The translations under genes and the position numbers were made by a program. Below the pieces are notes generated by a model. That model was not told the DNA's origin. It did not search any database and was given only the letters and a program-made list of their open reading frames with translations. Source: JAOACQ01 sp049968515 (lineage in GTDB: Bacteria; Spirochaetota; Brevinematia; Brevinematales; JAOACQ01). Taken from it: a stretch of DNA of 42,113 nt. Within the stretch, counting starts at the first letter, position 1, and each line of letters begins with the position of its first letter. Location: positions 1 through 42,113 of the forward strand of contig JBMFQR010000018.1 of assembly GCA_049968515.1 (NCBI GenBank). Direction: 5' to 3'. Positions 17,023 to 25,097 of the stretch are shown here, one piece after another.

Positions 17023-18423
17023 ATGAGGAAAGAAAACAACGAAATAGTAAAAATATCACAATCTCTTGATAGCTTTAAACCTACAGAAATTGTCAAACTG
17101 CTCGATAATTACATAATAGGTCAGGAAAAGGCTAAAAGACTTGTAGCTATTGCTCTCCGTAACAGAATAAGAAGGAAATATGTTCCAGAAGAAATGAGAG
17201 ATGAGATACTACCTAAAAACATACTTATGATAGGTCCGACAGGGGTTGGAAAAACCGAAATAGCCCGTAGAATAGCCCAGATTATTGATGCCCCCTTTGT
17301 AAAGGTAGAGGCGACAAAGTTCACAGAGAGGGGTTACGTTGGCAGGGATGTTGAGTATATGATAAGGGCTCTTGTAAACCATTCCATAAACCTTGTAAAA
17401 TCAAGAATGAGAGAAAAGCTAAAGGATGAAATAGAAGAAGAAGTGCTGAAATACTTAACCAAAAGAGTATTTTCAACACTTGACGAAAATTTTTCCCTGA
17501 GTGATTATGGAAAAAAATTCAGAATGTCAGAAAAGAATGGAAAACATAAAATAAGAAATGAGATAAGAAAGGATATACAAAGTCACAACCTTGATGATCT
17601 TACGATTGAGGTAAAGCTGAAAAAGAAAAATACCCCTTTCATTTCAATACCAGAGAATTTACCAGTTATAGACGACAGTGAAGAACTGACAAGCTTTTTC
17701 AATGATATGGGACTTGAAACAGAAGAAACAAAGGTTCTTACCGTTAAAGAAGCAAAAGAGGCTCTCTTTCAACAATATATGGAGGAAAAGCTTGATAAGG
17801 ATATGGCCATTGAAATAGGATTAAAATGGGCACAGGAGGCTGGAATTGTCTTTATTGATGAAATTGATAAGATTTCTGATAAATCAAAAGCGATTGGTCC
17901 GGAGGTGTCAAGGGAAGGTGTGCAGAGGGATCTGCTTCCTATTGTAGAAGGGACAAATGTAACCACAAGATATGGGATTGTTAAGACAGACCATATTCTT
18001 TTCATAGCAGCCGGTGCATTTCATGTATGTAAACCATCCGATATGATTCCGGAATTACAGGGGAGATTTCCTATAAGAGTTGAATTATCCAAGCTTACAA
18101 AAGAGGATCTTAAGCGTATACTTATTGAACCAAAAAACTCACTCATAAAACAATATAAGGCATTACTTGCTACAGAAGGGATAACCATCGAGTTTGAGGA
18201 TGATGCCTATGATAAGATTGTAGAAATAGCTTATGAAATAAATAGTAGACATGAAGATATCGGGGCAAGAAGACTTCATACAGTTATGGAATATCTGCTT
18301 GAGGAGGTTTCGTTCTATGCATCTGAACTTAAAGACAAAAAGCAGGTTATAACAAAAGACTATGTTGAAAAAAGGCTTTCCTCAATCATAAAAGATAATG
18401 ACCTTACTCAATATATACTATGA
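17023..18423 (+). CDS. hslU: ATP-dependent protease ATPase subunit HslU
   Basis: A 466-residue AAA+ unfoldase that feeds substrates to HslV. Walker A GPTGVGKTE is at 71-79, followed by the GYVGRDVE pore region. A variable intermediate (I) domain runs about 110-240. Walker B is VFIDEIDK near 285, sensor and arginine-finger motifs lie around ELQGRFPIR, and the C-terminus NDLTQYIL inserts into HslV in this family. The order hslV-hslU and the length are typical. Its stop codon overlaps the start of the next gene (ATGA). Confidence 0.97.
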   Translation: MRKENNEIVKISQSLDSFKPTEIVKLLDNYIIGQEKAKRLVAIALRNRIRRKYVPEEMRDEILPKNILMIGPTGVGKTEIARRIAQIIDAPFVKVEATKFTERGYVGRDVEYMIRALVNHSINLVKSRMREKLKDEIEEEVLKYLTKRVFSTLDENFSLSDYGKKFRMSEKNGKHKIRNEIRKDIQSHNLDDLTIEVKLKKKNTPFISIPENLPVIDDSEELTSFFNDMGLETEETKVLTVKEAKEALFQQYMEEKLDKDMAIEIGLKWAQEAGIVFIDEIDKISDKSKAIGPEVSREGVQRDLLPIVEGTNVTTRYGIVKTDHILFIAAGAFHVCKPSDMIPELQGRFPIRVELSKLTKEDLKRILIEPKNSLIKQYKALLATEGITIEFEDDAYDKIVEIAYEINSRHEDIGARRLHTVMEYLLEEVSFYASELKDKKQVITKDYVEKRLSSIIKDNDLTQYIL

Positions 18424-18986
18424 AGATTAGGTTTATAGATATTGCATTTATTGCCCTGATACTAATCTTTTTTGCAACATTAGGTTGGCAGACAAATTTT
18501 GAGACCAGAGGAATTATAGACGAAAAATGTGATGTTGGTGTGATATTTGGAGCAGGCATTACAAAATCTGGAACTCCGAGCCCTGCTTTAAAATACAGGC
18601 TTGAAAAGGCTATAGAATTATACAAAAGCGGTAATCTAAAAAAATTACTAACGAGCGGAAGAATACCGGAAACTATTGTAATGAAGAACTATCTTTTAAG
18701 CAAGGGAATAAAGCTTGAGGACATAATCATAGACATAAAAGGTGAAAGTACGGCTGCAACTCTGAGGAATATAAAAAGGCTTCAGCAGGGTGAAGATAAG
18801 GATTTAAGCGTTGCATTTATAAGCCAGAAATACCATCTTGCAAGAATATTTATTTTAGCAAATAAATATAGAATAAAAAATTTCTACCTTGTGGCAACGG
18901 AGACAAAAGAGATAGACAGGTTTGAAAACCTCATTGTCAATCTGAGAGAAACTTTTGCAATATTTAAATCTATAGTTTTTGAGTAA
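18420..18986 (+). CDS. DUF218 (SanA/YdcF-like) envelope protein
   Basis: A 188-residue protein with one N-terminal membrane segment (FIDIAFIALILIFFATLGW), then an extracytoplasmic DUF218 domain. Family marks are VGVIFGAGITKSGTPSPALKYRLEKA, LLTSGRIPE and the GESTAATLRNI block with conserved Glu-Ser-Thr, then SQKYHLARIFILA. SanA-type members are linked to envelope barrier function and vancomycin tolerance; the enzyme activity is not known. It starts within the hslU stop codon, so it is translationally coupled to hslU. Confidence 0.85.
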   Translation: MKIRFIDIAFIALILIFFATLGWQTNFETRGIIDEKCDVGVIFGAGITKSGTPSPALKYRLEKAIELYKSGNLKKLLTSGRIPETIVMKNYLLSKGIKLEDIIIDIKGESTAATLRNIKRLQQGEDKDLSVAFISQKYHLARIFILANKYRIKNFYLVATETKEIDRFENLIVNLRETFAIFKSIVFE

Positions 18987-19007
18987 GATTTCTCTGGAAA
19001 GTAAAAA

Positions 19008-19730
19008 ATGAAAGATTTAGCCAGCATTTCAGAAATATTCTTTTCAATTCAGGGTGAGGGAACTCTTGTTGGAATACCATTTGTTTTTGTAAGATTTTCT
19101 TGCTGTAATTTAAAGTGTAGTTATTGTGATACAAAATGGAACTGGAAGAAATCAGACTACTGCATTATTAATGAGAAAGAAAGGATTGAAAATCCCATCG
19201 ATACAGAAACTTTAAAAGAAATATTAAAAAATTTTGATTTTACCTACCTGACTTTTACTGGTGGTGAGCCTTTGCTTTATGCCAGCTTTATTGAGGCTTT
19301 TCTTCCCTACGATAAAAAAATCCTTATCGAAACAAATGGCACATTGCCAGAAAGTCTTTCTGAAAGGTTGCTTGAAAGAATTGATTTCTGGTCTGTTGAT
19401 ATAAAATTGCCCTCGCTTGCTTCAGAAGACTATTTTGATATTCATTCAGCTTTTATCGACAAGCTTTCTGCCTCAAAAGGATTATTGATTCTTAAGGTTG
19501 TTTTTTCCCCGAAAACTACAATGGAAGAATTCAGAAAATGTATCGAGATTGCTAAAAGCTTCTACAAAAAAAATAAGGATCTCTCCCTCGTATTTCAGCC
19601 ATTAACATCAAACAAAAAGATTAAACTTAATAGAAAACAACTTGATATTATCTACGGCATTATGAAAAATAGTGAATTTGAAGTAAGACTCATTCCCCAG
19701 ATACATAAAATCTTAAAGATAGTAAAATGA
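19008..19730 (+). CDS. queE: 7-carboxy-7-deazaguanine synthase (QueE)
   Basis: A 240-residue radical SAM enzyme that contracts 6-carboxytetrahydropterin to 7-carboxy-7-deazaguanine in queuosine/preQ0 synthesis. EIFFSIQGEGTLVGIP is the QueE hallmark. The iron-sulfur cysteines are Cys33, Cys37 and Cys40 (CxxxCxxC), and TFTGGEPLLY is the SAM-binding GGE motif. Other queuosine genes (queC, queD, queF) are not in the window. It overlaps the following radical SAM gene by four bases (ATGA). Confidence 0.95.
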   Translation: MKDLASISEIFFSIQGEGTLVGIPFVFVRFSCCNLKCSYCDTKWNWKKSDYCIINEKERIENPIDTETLKEILKNFDFTYLTFTGGEPLLYASFIEAFLPYDKKILIETNGTLPESLSERLLERIDFWSVDIKLPSLASEDYFDIHSAFIDKLSASKGLLILKVVFSPKTTMEEFRKCIEIAKSFYKKNKDLSLVFQPLTSNKKIKLNRKQLDIIYGIMKNSEFEVRLIPQIHKILKIVK

Positions 19731-21106
19731 AAGAGATTTTTTTATATAAATATAAAAAAGAAAAAATCCTCTGGAATGCAGTTCTAATCTATCCAAACTC
19801 ATACAGAACTGGAATGTCTTCACTGGGTTATCTATGGGTTTATCACATACTTCAATCAATCCCCTGGATAAACTGTGAAAGGGCTTTCTTTTCACCTGGA
19901 AGAATAAAAACAATTGAAACTGAAAGAGATATAAGAGAATTTGAAATAGTGTTTTTTTCAATCTCATTTGAAAATGATTTAATCAATCTGATTTCTATCC
20001 TCAAGAAGGCTGGGATAGAACTTTTTAAAGAGAAAAGAATTAGCCCTATAATCTGTGTTGGTGGTATTGCTACAACATTCATTTCAAACTATCTTAAGAA
20101 TATTGCAGATGTGATATTTTCAGGTGATGCGGAAGCCACACTTCCACCATTTTTAGAAATTTTAAAACAGACAAAAGATTATGATCACCTTTTTTCAGAA
20201 ATAAGAAATAAAAAAACTGATGGCATATTTTTATCAGAAGAGATTAATGAGACATTAATTCCCTATATAAGTAAAAAGCAGGAAGTCCCACCTCACTCAA
20301 GCATTATTACACATAATGCAGAGTTTAATGATAGTGCACTCATTTCCATATCGAGTGGTTGCCTTTACAAATGCAATTTTTGCCTTATATCAAGGGTTTA
20401 TAAAGAGTATAAATACTTTGAGGCAGAAAAGATCATCCGAACAGCAGAAAAGTATGCTGGCATTACAAATAGAATTGGGCTTGTAGCTGCAACGCTGACA
20501 AATCATCCCGACTTTGAGAAAATAATCGATGAAATCAACAGGCTCGGGTTTTACATCTCATTTTCTTCATTCAGAATAGAAGGATTAAGCGAAGCTCTCT
20601 TAAAAAAAATCATAGAAAATGAAAATAGAACTCTTGTCATTGCCCCTGAAACATCATCACTCGGGCTGAAAAAGTTCATCAATAAGATAATTCCGGATGA
20701 CCTGATAATCGAAAGGGTAAAGACCGCATGCAATCTTGGGATAAAGAGAATAAAGCTCTACTTTATAGTAGGACTTCCAGGAGAGAAAGATGAGGATATT
20801 GATGGTATTATAGATTTAATCAGAAAAATTAGAGAGGTTTCAAAGGAATACTCAAAGAAATTTCATTACATCCCTGAAATCATTGTGGAAATCAATCCCT
20901 TTGTCCCGAAACCATTTACTCCACTTTTTGATTATGAAATGGAAGATATAAACAATCTGAAAAAGAAAATCATTCTCATAAAGAACTCTGTGAGAGGTTA
21001 TGGCCGTACTTTCATTTATGGAGAAAGCCCAAAAAGTGCCTATCTTCAGTATGTCCTCTCAAAAAACAAACTGGATTTTAAAGAACTGATTGAAATGGCA
21101 AGATAA
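19727..21106 (+). CDS. Radical SAM protein with B12-binding-like N-terminus
   Basis: A 459-residue radical SAM protein of the COG1032 type. Residues 1-150 look like a Rossmann/cobalamin-binding region (PIICVGGIATTFI, IADVIFSGDAE) but lack a clear DxHxxG motif. The cluster cysteines are Cys212, Cys216 and Cys219 (CLYKCNFC). TLVIAPETSS and LYFIVGLPGEKDEDI are typical of the barrel. The C-terminal NPFVPKPFTPLFDYEM is a recurring motif in methylthiotransferase-like and Elp3-like families. The reaction is unknown. It closes the hslV operon, coupled to queE, which hints at a role in RNA or nucleotide modification, but that is inference. Confidence 0.85.
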   Translation: MKEIFLYKYKKEKILWNAVLIYPNSYRTGMSSLGYLWVYHILQSIPWINCERAFFSPGRIKTIETERDIREFEIVFFSISFENDLINLISILKKAGIELFKEKRISPIICVGGIATTFISNYLKNIADVIFSGDAEATLPPFLEILKQTKDYDHLFSEIRNKKTDGIFLSEEINETLIPYISKKQEVPPHSSIITHNAEFNDSALISISSGCLYKCNFCLISRVYKEYKYFEAEKIIRTAEKYAGITNRIGLVAATLTNHPDFEKIIDEINRLGFYISFSSFRIEGLSEALLKKIIENENRTLVIAPETSSLGLKKFINKIIPDDLIIERVKTACNLGIKRIKLYFIVGLPGEKDEDIDGIIDLIRKIREVSKEYSKKFHYIPEIIVEINPFVPKPFTPLFDYEMEDINNLKKKIILIKNSVRGYGRTFIYGESPKSAYLQYVLSKNKLDFKELIEMAR

Positions 21107-21131
21107 TTCCTTCTTTACAAGCTTTCAACTT

Positions 21132-22433
21132 TCAACTGCTTTCCCTGTACCTTCTCTCAAGTGATTTAAGATACTGAAAATACTCTATGTCAAATCCACT
21201 TCTATACAGGTAGACAGTATTGTTTTGAAAGAGGGGTTCATCAAGAGGGGTTATCAAGTTTGCCTTCTCGAAATCCGGTGTTCCCGGAATTGGAGAGTAG
21301 AAAGCAAGCATTGGCTGTCCACCACTTTTATATATCCATTCCATTGTTTTTTCTATGGTAGGGTAATGTTCGCCGGGTACATTGAGTAGTGTATAAACCT
21401 TTATGTTATTTTTGTTAAATCCTGCTCTATAAAGAATCTCCATTGCTTTCAAGAATTCATCCCTTGTTGTCTTATAACCTTTCTCTCTCTGGAAATCTTC
21501 ACTGATAGATTCAAGTGAAAGTCTAATGTCTACAAAACCAGCTTCTTTAATTAGATCGGCTGTTTTTTTGGTCAAAAATTTTATATGCAGTCCATTGGGC
21601 GTGTAAAATTTTACTTTGATGCCAGATTCAATTATCTTCTCAAGGATAAGATTTATATGAGCTTCGCTATTAAAGAGAAGTGCATCATCATAAAACGCAA
21701 AGTTCTTGCAGTTGTATTTCTGGTTTAACTCCTTCACAAGAAAAGCCATCCAGACCGGGTCAAACTGGACAAATTTATTGAGTTTATGGCCTATGCAGTA
21801 TGAACAATTAAAAACACATCCAGTTGATGTTAGCAAAGGAAGATAATAGTACTCTCCTAAAATTTCATAATCTGGAAATTTAAAATTCCGGTTAAAGGTA
21901 AGATTAAAAATATTTTCCAGCTTTTCCAGAACAAGCTGTAGATTCTGATAAGGTATAACATAATCAACAGATAAAACCTTTTTGGCATGTTCTGGCAAAA
22001 TAGAGGCATATACTCCACCAAGCAATATGATTGCATCCGGAAAAATTTCTTTCAGGATTGAGATGGTATATTTAATACCTGTATACCAGTAGGTCATTCC
22101 AGACGTGATGAATATATAATCAGGTTTTTCATACCTTTTTAACTCATTTATGAATAAATCCTCATCAATCCCGTATCTTTTATATTCACGTGGAATGTCA
22201 GAAAGAATAGCCGGAGTTGGAATCTTTCTTTTCGGAAAGTCACCACATCCATCAGGTTTGAATTTTTTTACCTTTTGTAATGGATGAAGTCTATTTAAGG
22301 CATTTATAAAATAAACATTAAAGTGCTCTTTGAGGTATGATGAAAGCAACAATAATCCGAGAGGTTTTGAAAAATGGTCGTAAGCAGAAAAATCCTCAAT
22401 ATAAGGATTTACAAGCAATATATTCTTTTTCAT
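21132..22433 (-). CDS. B12-binding-domain radical SAM protein
   Basis: A 433-residue radical SAM protein of the BchE/COG1032 family. The N-terminal 170 residues form a cobalamin-binding-type domain (ILLVNPYIEDFSAYDHFSKP, IFITSGMTYWYTG, AIILLGGVYAS). The cluster cysteines are Cys206, Cys210 and Cys213 (CVFNCSYC). Later barrel motifs include DIRLSLES and VYTLLNVPGEHYPTIEKTM. A small Cys pair (GCG near 62) lies in the N-terminal domain. It shares four bases with truB and converges on the other radical SAM gene 25 bp away. No substrate can be proposed; lipid, cofactor or surface-sugar methylation are all possible for this family. Confidence 0.85.
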   Translation of the reverse strand: MKKNILLVNPYIEDFSAYDHFSKPLGLLLLSSYLKEHFNVYFINALNRLHPLQKVKKFKPDGCGDFPKRKIPTPAILSDIPREYKRYGIDEDLFINELKRYEKPDYIFITSGMTYWYTGIKYTISILKEIFPDAIILLGGVYASILPEHAKKVLSVDYVIPYQNLQLVLEKLENIFNLTFNRNFKFPDYEILGEYYYLPLLTSTGCVFNCSYCIGHKLNKFVQFDPVWMAFLVKELNQKYNCKNFAFYDDALLFNSEAHINLILEKIIESGIKVKFYTPNGLHIKFLTKKTADLIKEAGFVDIRLSLESISEDFQREKGYKTTRDEFLKAMEILYRAGFNKNNIKVYTLLNVPGEHYPTIEKTMEWIYKSGGQPMLAFYSPIPGTPDFEKANLITPLDEPLFQNNTVYLYRSGFDIEYFQYLKSLERRYRESS

Positions 22434-23299
22434 TGGAAAACACGCTGGTAAAAAAATTTGCCATTCTTTTTTTCAATTATCGCCAGAAGCTTTTTTCCCT
22501 TAACAAGCTTGTATTTTCCATCCGGAACGTTATTAAATGAAAGATTTCTCCCCTCATAGATATAGCTTTCGCTTCCTTCCCATTCAATAGATGGATAGTC
22601 AATAAGTCTTTCTACAGGAATAAGATTTGCCTCAATATCCTGTAATAAAAGTCCCTGTAGTCTTATACAATCTTTAAGCTGCAAATTACAGCTTCTTGTC
22701 CTCTCGAGTTCTTTTAGATAGCCACCACAGGATAACACTTTGCCAATATCCCTTGCAATGCTTCTTATGTAAGTTCCAGAAGAGCAGAGAATCTTTAGCT
22801 TTAAAGTTCCCTCTTTCTCATTATAGTTTAAAATTTCGATGTGAAATACCTCAACAATTCTTTCCTTTAACTCCACATTTCCACCCTTTCTTGCAATTTC
22901 GTATGCTCTTTTGCCCTTCACTCTCAGTGCTGAAAATTTTGGTGGAAGTTGCTTTAGCTTGCCTCTGAATTGTGGGAGAATTTTTATTATTTCCTCAAGA
23001 GAGGGCAGCTTATCAAATCTTTCTGTTACATTTCCTGTTACATCATCCGTGTCCGTAAAGCTCCCAAAGCCTATAGTTGCAATGTATTCCTTCTCACTTT
23101 CTGAAATGAATGGAATGGCTTTTGTAGCCCTGCCAAAAACAACAGGTAATACACCTCTGGCAAATGGATCGAGTGTCCCCGCATGTCCGATCTTTTGCTT
23201 CTCACCCACTATTTTTTTTATTTCTCTTATAACATCATAGGATGTATATCCACTTTCCTTGTAGACTGGTAAAACTCCATCAAGTTCCTTATATATCAC
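22430..23299 (-). CDS. truB: tRNA pseudouridine-55 synthase (TruB)
   Basis: A 289-residue pseudouridine synthase acting on uridine 55 in the T loop of tRNA. KIGHAGTLDPFARGVLPV contains the catalytic Asp (residue 44 of this start), followed by KEYIATIGFGSFTDTDD and the PPKFSALRVKGKRAYE block. A short C-terminal PUA-like segment is present. I place the start at GTG 23299 because GGAG lies seven bases upstream and the conserved DGVLPVYK then sits at the normal distance; an ATG at 23329 would add ten unconserved residues. The gene overlaps recD by eleven bases. Confidence 0.94.
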   Translation of the reverse strand: MIYKELDGVLPVYKESGYTSYDVIREIKKIVGEKQKIGHAGTLDPFARGVLPVVFGRATKAIPFISESEKEYIATIGFGSFTDTDDVTGNVTERFDKLPSLEEIIKILPQFRGKLKQLPPKFSALRVKGKRAYEIARKGGNVELKERIVEVFHIEILNYNEKEGTLKLKILCSSGTYIRSIARDIGKVLSCGGYLKELERTRSCNLQLKDCIRLQGLLLQDIEANLIPVERLIDYPSIEWEGSESYIYEGRNLSFNNVPDGKYKLVKGKKLLAIIEKKNGKFFYQRVFQ

Positions 23300-25097
23300 T
23301 TTCACGCTCCATTGAGTTTTTAACAGCATAATTCAGGTTTTCACGTCTCCCCGCAATTAAAATGCCTTTTTTAGCTCTTGTTATGGCAGTATATACAATT
23401 TGTCTTGAAAGAATTGAGGACTTAAACTCTTCTGGAATGATAAAAAGTACCCTTTCATATTCAGAGCCCTGACTTTTATGCACACTTATGGCAAAGGCTA
23501 TATCGAAAGATGGAATTAAGTCTATGCTGTAAATCCTTAACTTTTCGAGTTTAAAGACAGCCTTAACTCCATCCTTAAAACGAAGTATAACACCCACATT
23601 TCCATTAAATAGCTCAAGGTTATAGTCATTCTTGTTGATTATTATGGGAAGACCTTCAAATATATTTCTATTTGTTTCAAGCCAGCCTGCAAAATATCTC
23701 TTTGCAAGCTCATTTATCTTATCACATCCGTAAGAACCTGTATTGGTTGGTGAGAGTATTTTTTTACTCTCTATGAAGTTAAAAATTTCTGAAAACTTTA
23801 TTTCAATCATATCTTTTTCATAAGATGAGAATTGTTTTATTTCCTTAATTAAATTGAAATAGCCTTCTGGAAATTGCTTTGAAATCCAGAAAGTCACGAG
23901 TTCTTTAAAATTCCAATAATTTTCATAATCATAAAGTGAGATAAAACTCTCCCTCTCAAATAAATGATTTAGCTCATCTCTTTTTATTTCTTCTATCTCA
24001 ATATCTTCATCCCCACTATTTATTCTGCCAGCAATAGAGATAATGCTTTCAACATTTCTGAAACTTTTCTCGAGCACAACAATTTTGTTGTTAAAGCTTT
24101 TCTCATCTATCAGTTCATCTCTCACAAGCCCCTTCAGTTCAGAAGAAAATCTACAGATGAAATTTGCAGGAATGAGCCTTGAAATGAAAGCACCTGCCCC
24201 AACCGGTGGAAGCTGATCTTTGTCACCCATTATTATAAGACCAGTCTCCGGAGAAATAGCCTCAAGAAAGTATCTTAGAAGCACAATATCCACCATTGAG
24301 ACCTCATCCAGAATAATGTGTTTGTGAGGTAGAAAGTTCTCTCTGTTATAGAAAAATTTTTCAGTTGCATAATTGTATTTCAGCAATCTATGGATTGTGG
24401 AGATTTCAATCTCTTCAAGCAGCTTTTCATTTTCAAATATCTCCTTTATTCTCTGAGCGGCTTTTCCTGTGGGCGTTGTTATTGCTATTTCAGAAGGTTT
24501 GTAATCGGCAAGCTCGATAAGATACTTTACAATATGCTTTATTATGGTAGTTTTACCTGTTCCAGGCCCACCGGAAATTATAAGAAATGGTTCTGTCACT
24601 CCCAAAAATATTGCTACTTTCTGAAGTTCATCAAGTTGCTTGTTATTCAGTAAAGATTGTTTTAGCATGTCAGTAAGCAGAGAATTTTTTTTAGTCTCAA
24701 GATTGAATCTTAAATTTATGATCTCCCTGACAGTTCTCTCATTTTCAAAAAATTTCTGAAAATAAAGAATCTCTCTCTCTTTTATATAGATTAATGGCTT
24801 ATATTCCCCGACTTCACCAATGATTGTTTTATATCTCTCTATGTTTTCAAAAAAAGAAGAAGCTAATTCCTCTGGCCTTTCGACCCCTATGTTTTTTAGT
24901 GTTCTGTAAAAGCTTTCATTCTTTTTTATACATATACTGCCAAAATGTAAATAAACACACATTGCACTGAGTGTAGCTATAAGCTCATCATCCTTGACTT
25001 CAGAAAGCCCAGTTAATTCTTCTATCAGGTAAGAATAAAACTGTGGCAAATCGTATTCTTCCATTGCCTTTTTTATAAATCTGTTTTCAGGTTGCAA
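23289..25097 (-). CDS. recD: RecD-like helicase, exodeoxyribonuclease V alpha subunit
   Basis: A 602-residue SF1B 5'-3' DNA helicase. The N-terminal domain (1-150) is the poorly conserved RecD region. Walker A GGPGTGKTT is at 176-184, followed by ITTPTGKAAQRI (motif Ia), ILDEVSMVD (motif II), IMGDKDQLPPVGAG (motif III) and the C-terminal AISVHKSQGSEYERVLFI and YTAITRAKKGILIAG (motifs V-VI). The start is TTG at 25097, with AGGAG six bases upstream inside the 3' end of recB; the first in-frame ATG would cut eleven residues. It is coupled to recB by overlap, so it is RecD of a RecBCD-type machine rather than the solo RecD2. Confidence 0.93.
   Translation of the reverse strand: MQPENRFIKKAMEEYDLPQFYSYLIEELTGLSEVKDDELIATLSAMCVYLHFGSICIKKNESFYRTLKNIGVERPEELASSFFENIERYKTIIGEVGEYKPLIYIKEREILYFQKFFENERTVREIINLRFNLETKKNSLLTDMLKQSLLNNKQLDELQKVAIFLGVTEPFLIISGGPGTGKTTIIKHIVKYLIELADYKPSEIAITTPTGKAAQRIKEIFENEKLLEEIEISTIHRLLKYNYATEKFFYNRENFLPHKHIILDEVSMVDIVLLRYFLEAISPETGLIIMGDKDQLPPVGAGAFISRLIPANFICRFSSELKGLVRDELIDEKSFNNKIVVLEKSFRNVESIISIAGRINSGDEDIEIEEIKRDELNHLFERESFISLYDYENYWNFKELVTFWISKQFPEGYFNLIKEIKQFSSYEKDMIEIKFSEIFNFIESKKILSPTNTGSYGCDKINELAKRYFAGWLETNRNIFEGLPIIINKNDYNLELFNGNVGVILRFKDGVKAVFKLEKLRIYSIDLIPSFDIAFAISVHKSQGSEYERVLFIIPEEFKSSILSRQIVYTAITRAKKGILIAGRRENLNYAVKNSMERESDI

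Noticed and set aside
21107..21131. Terminator between the two convergent radical SAM genes
   Set aside because: The 25-bp gap has only a short CTTTCAA direct repeat and no stem.
23300..23329. truB starting at ATG 23329
   Set aside because: No ribosome site at that point and the extra residues are not conserved; GTG 23299 has GGAG seven bases upstream.
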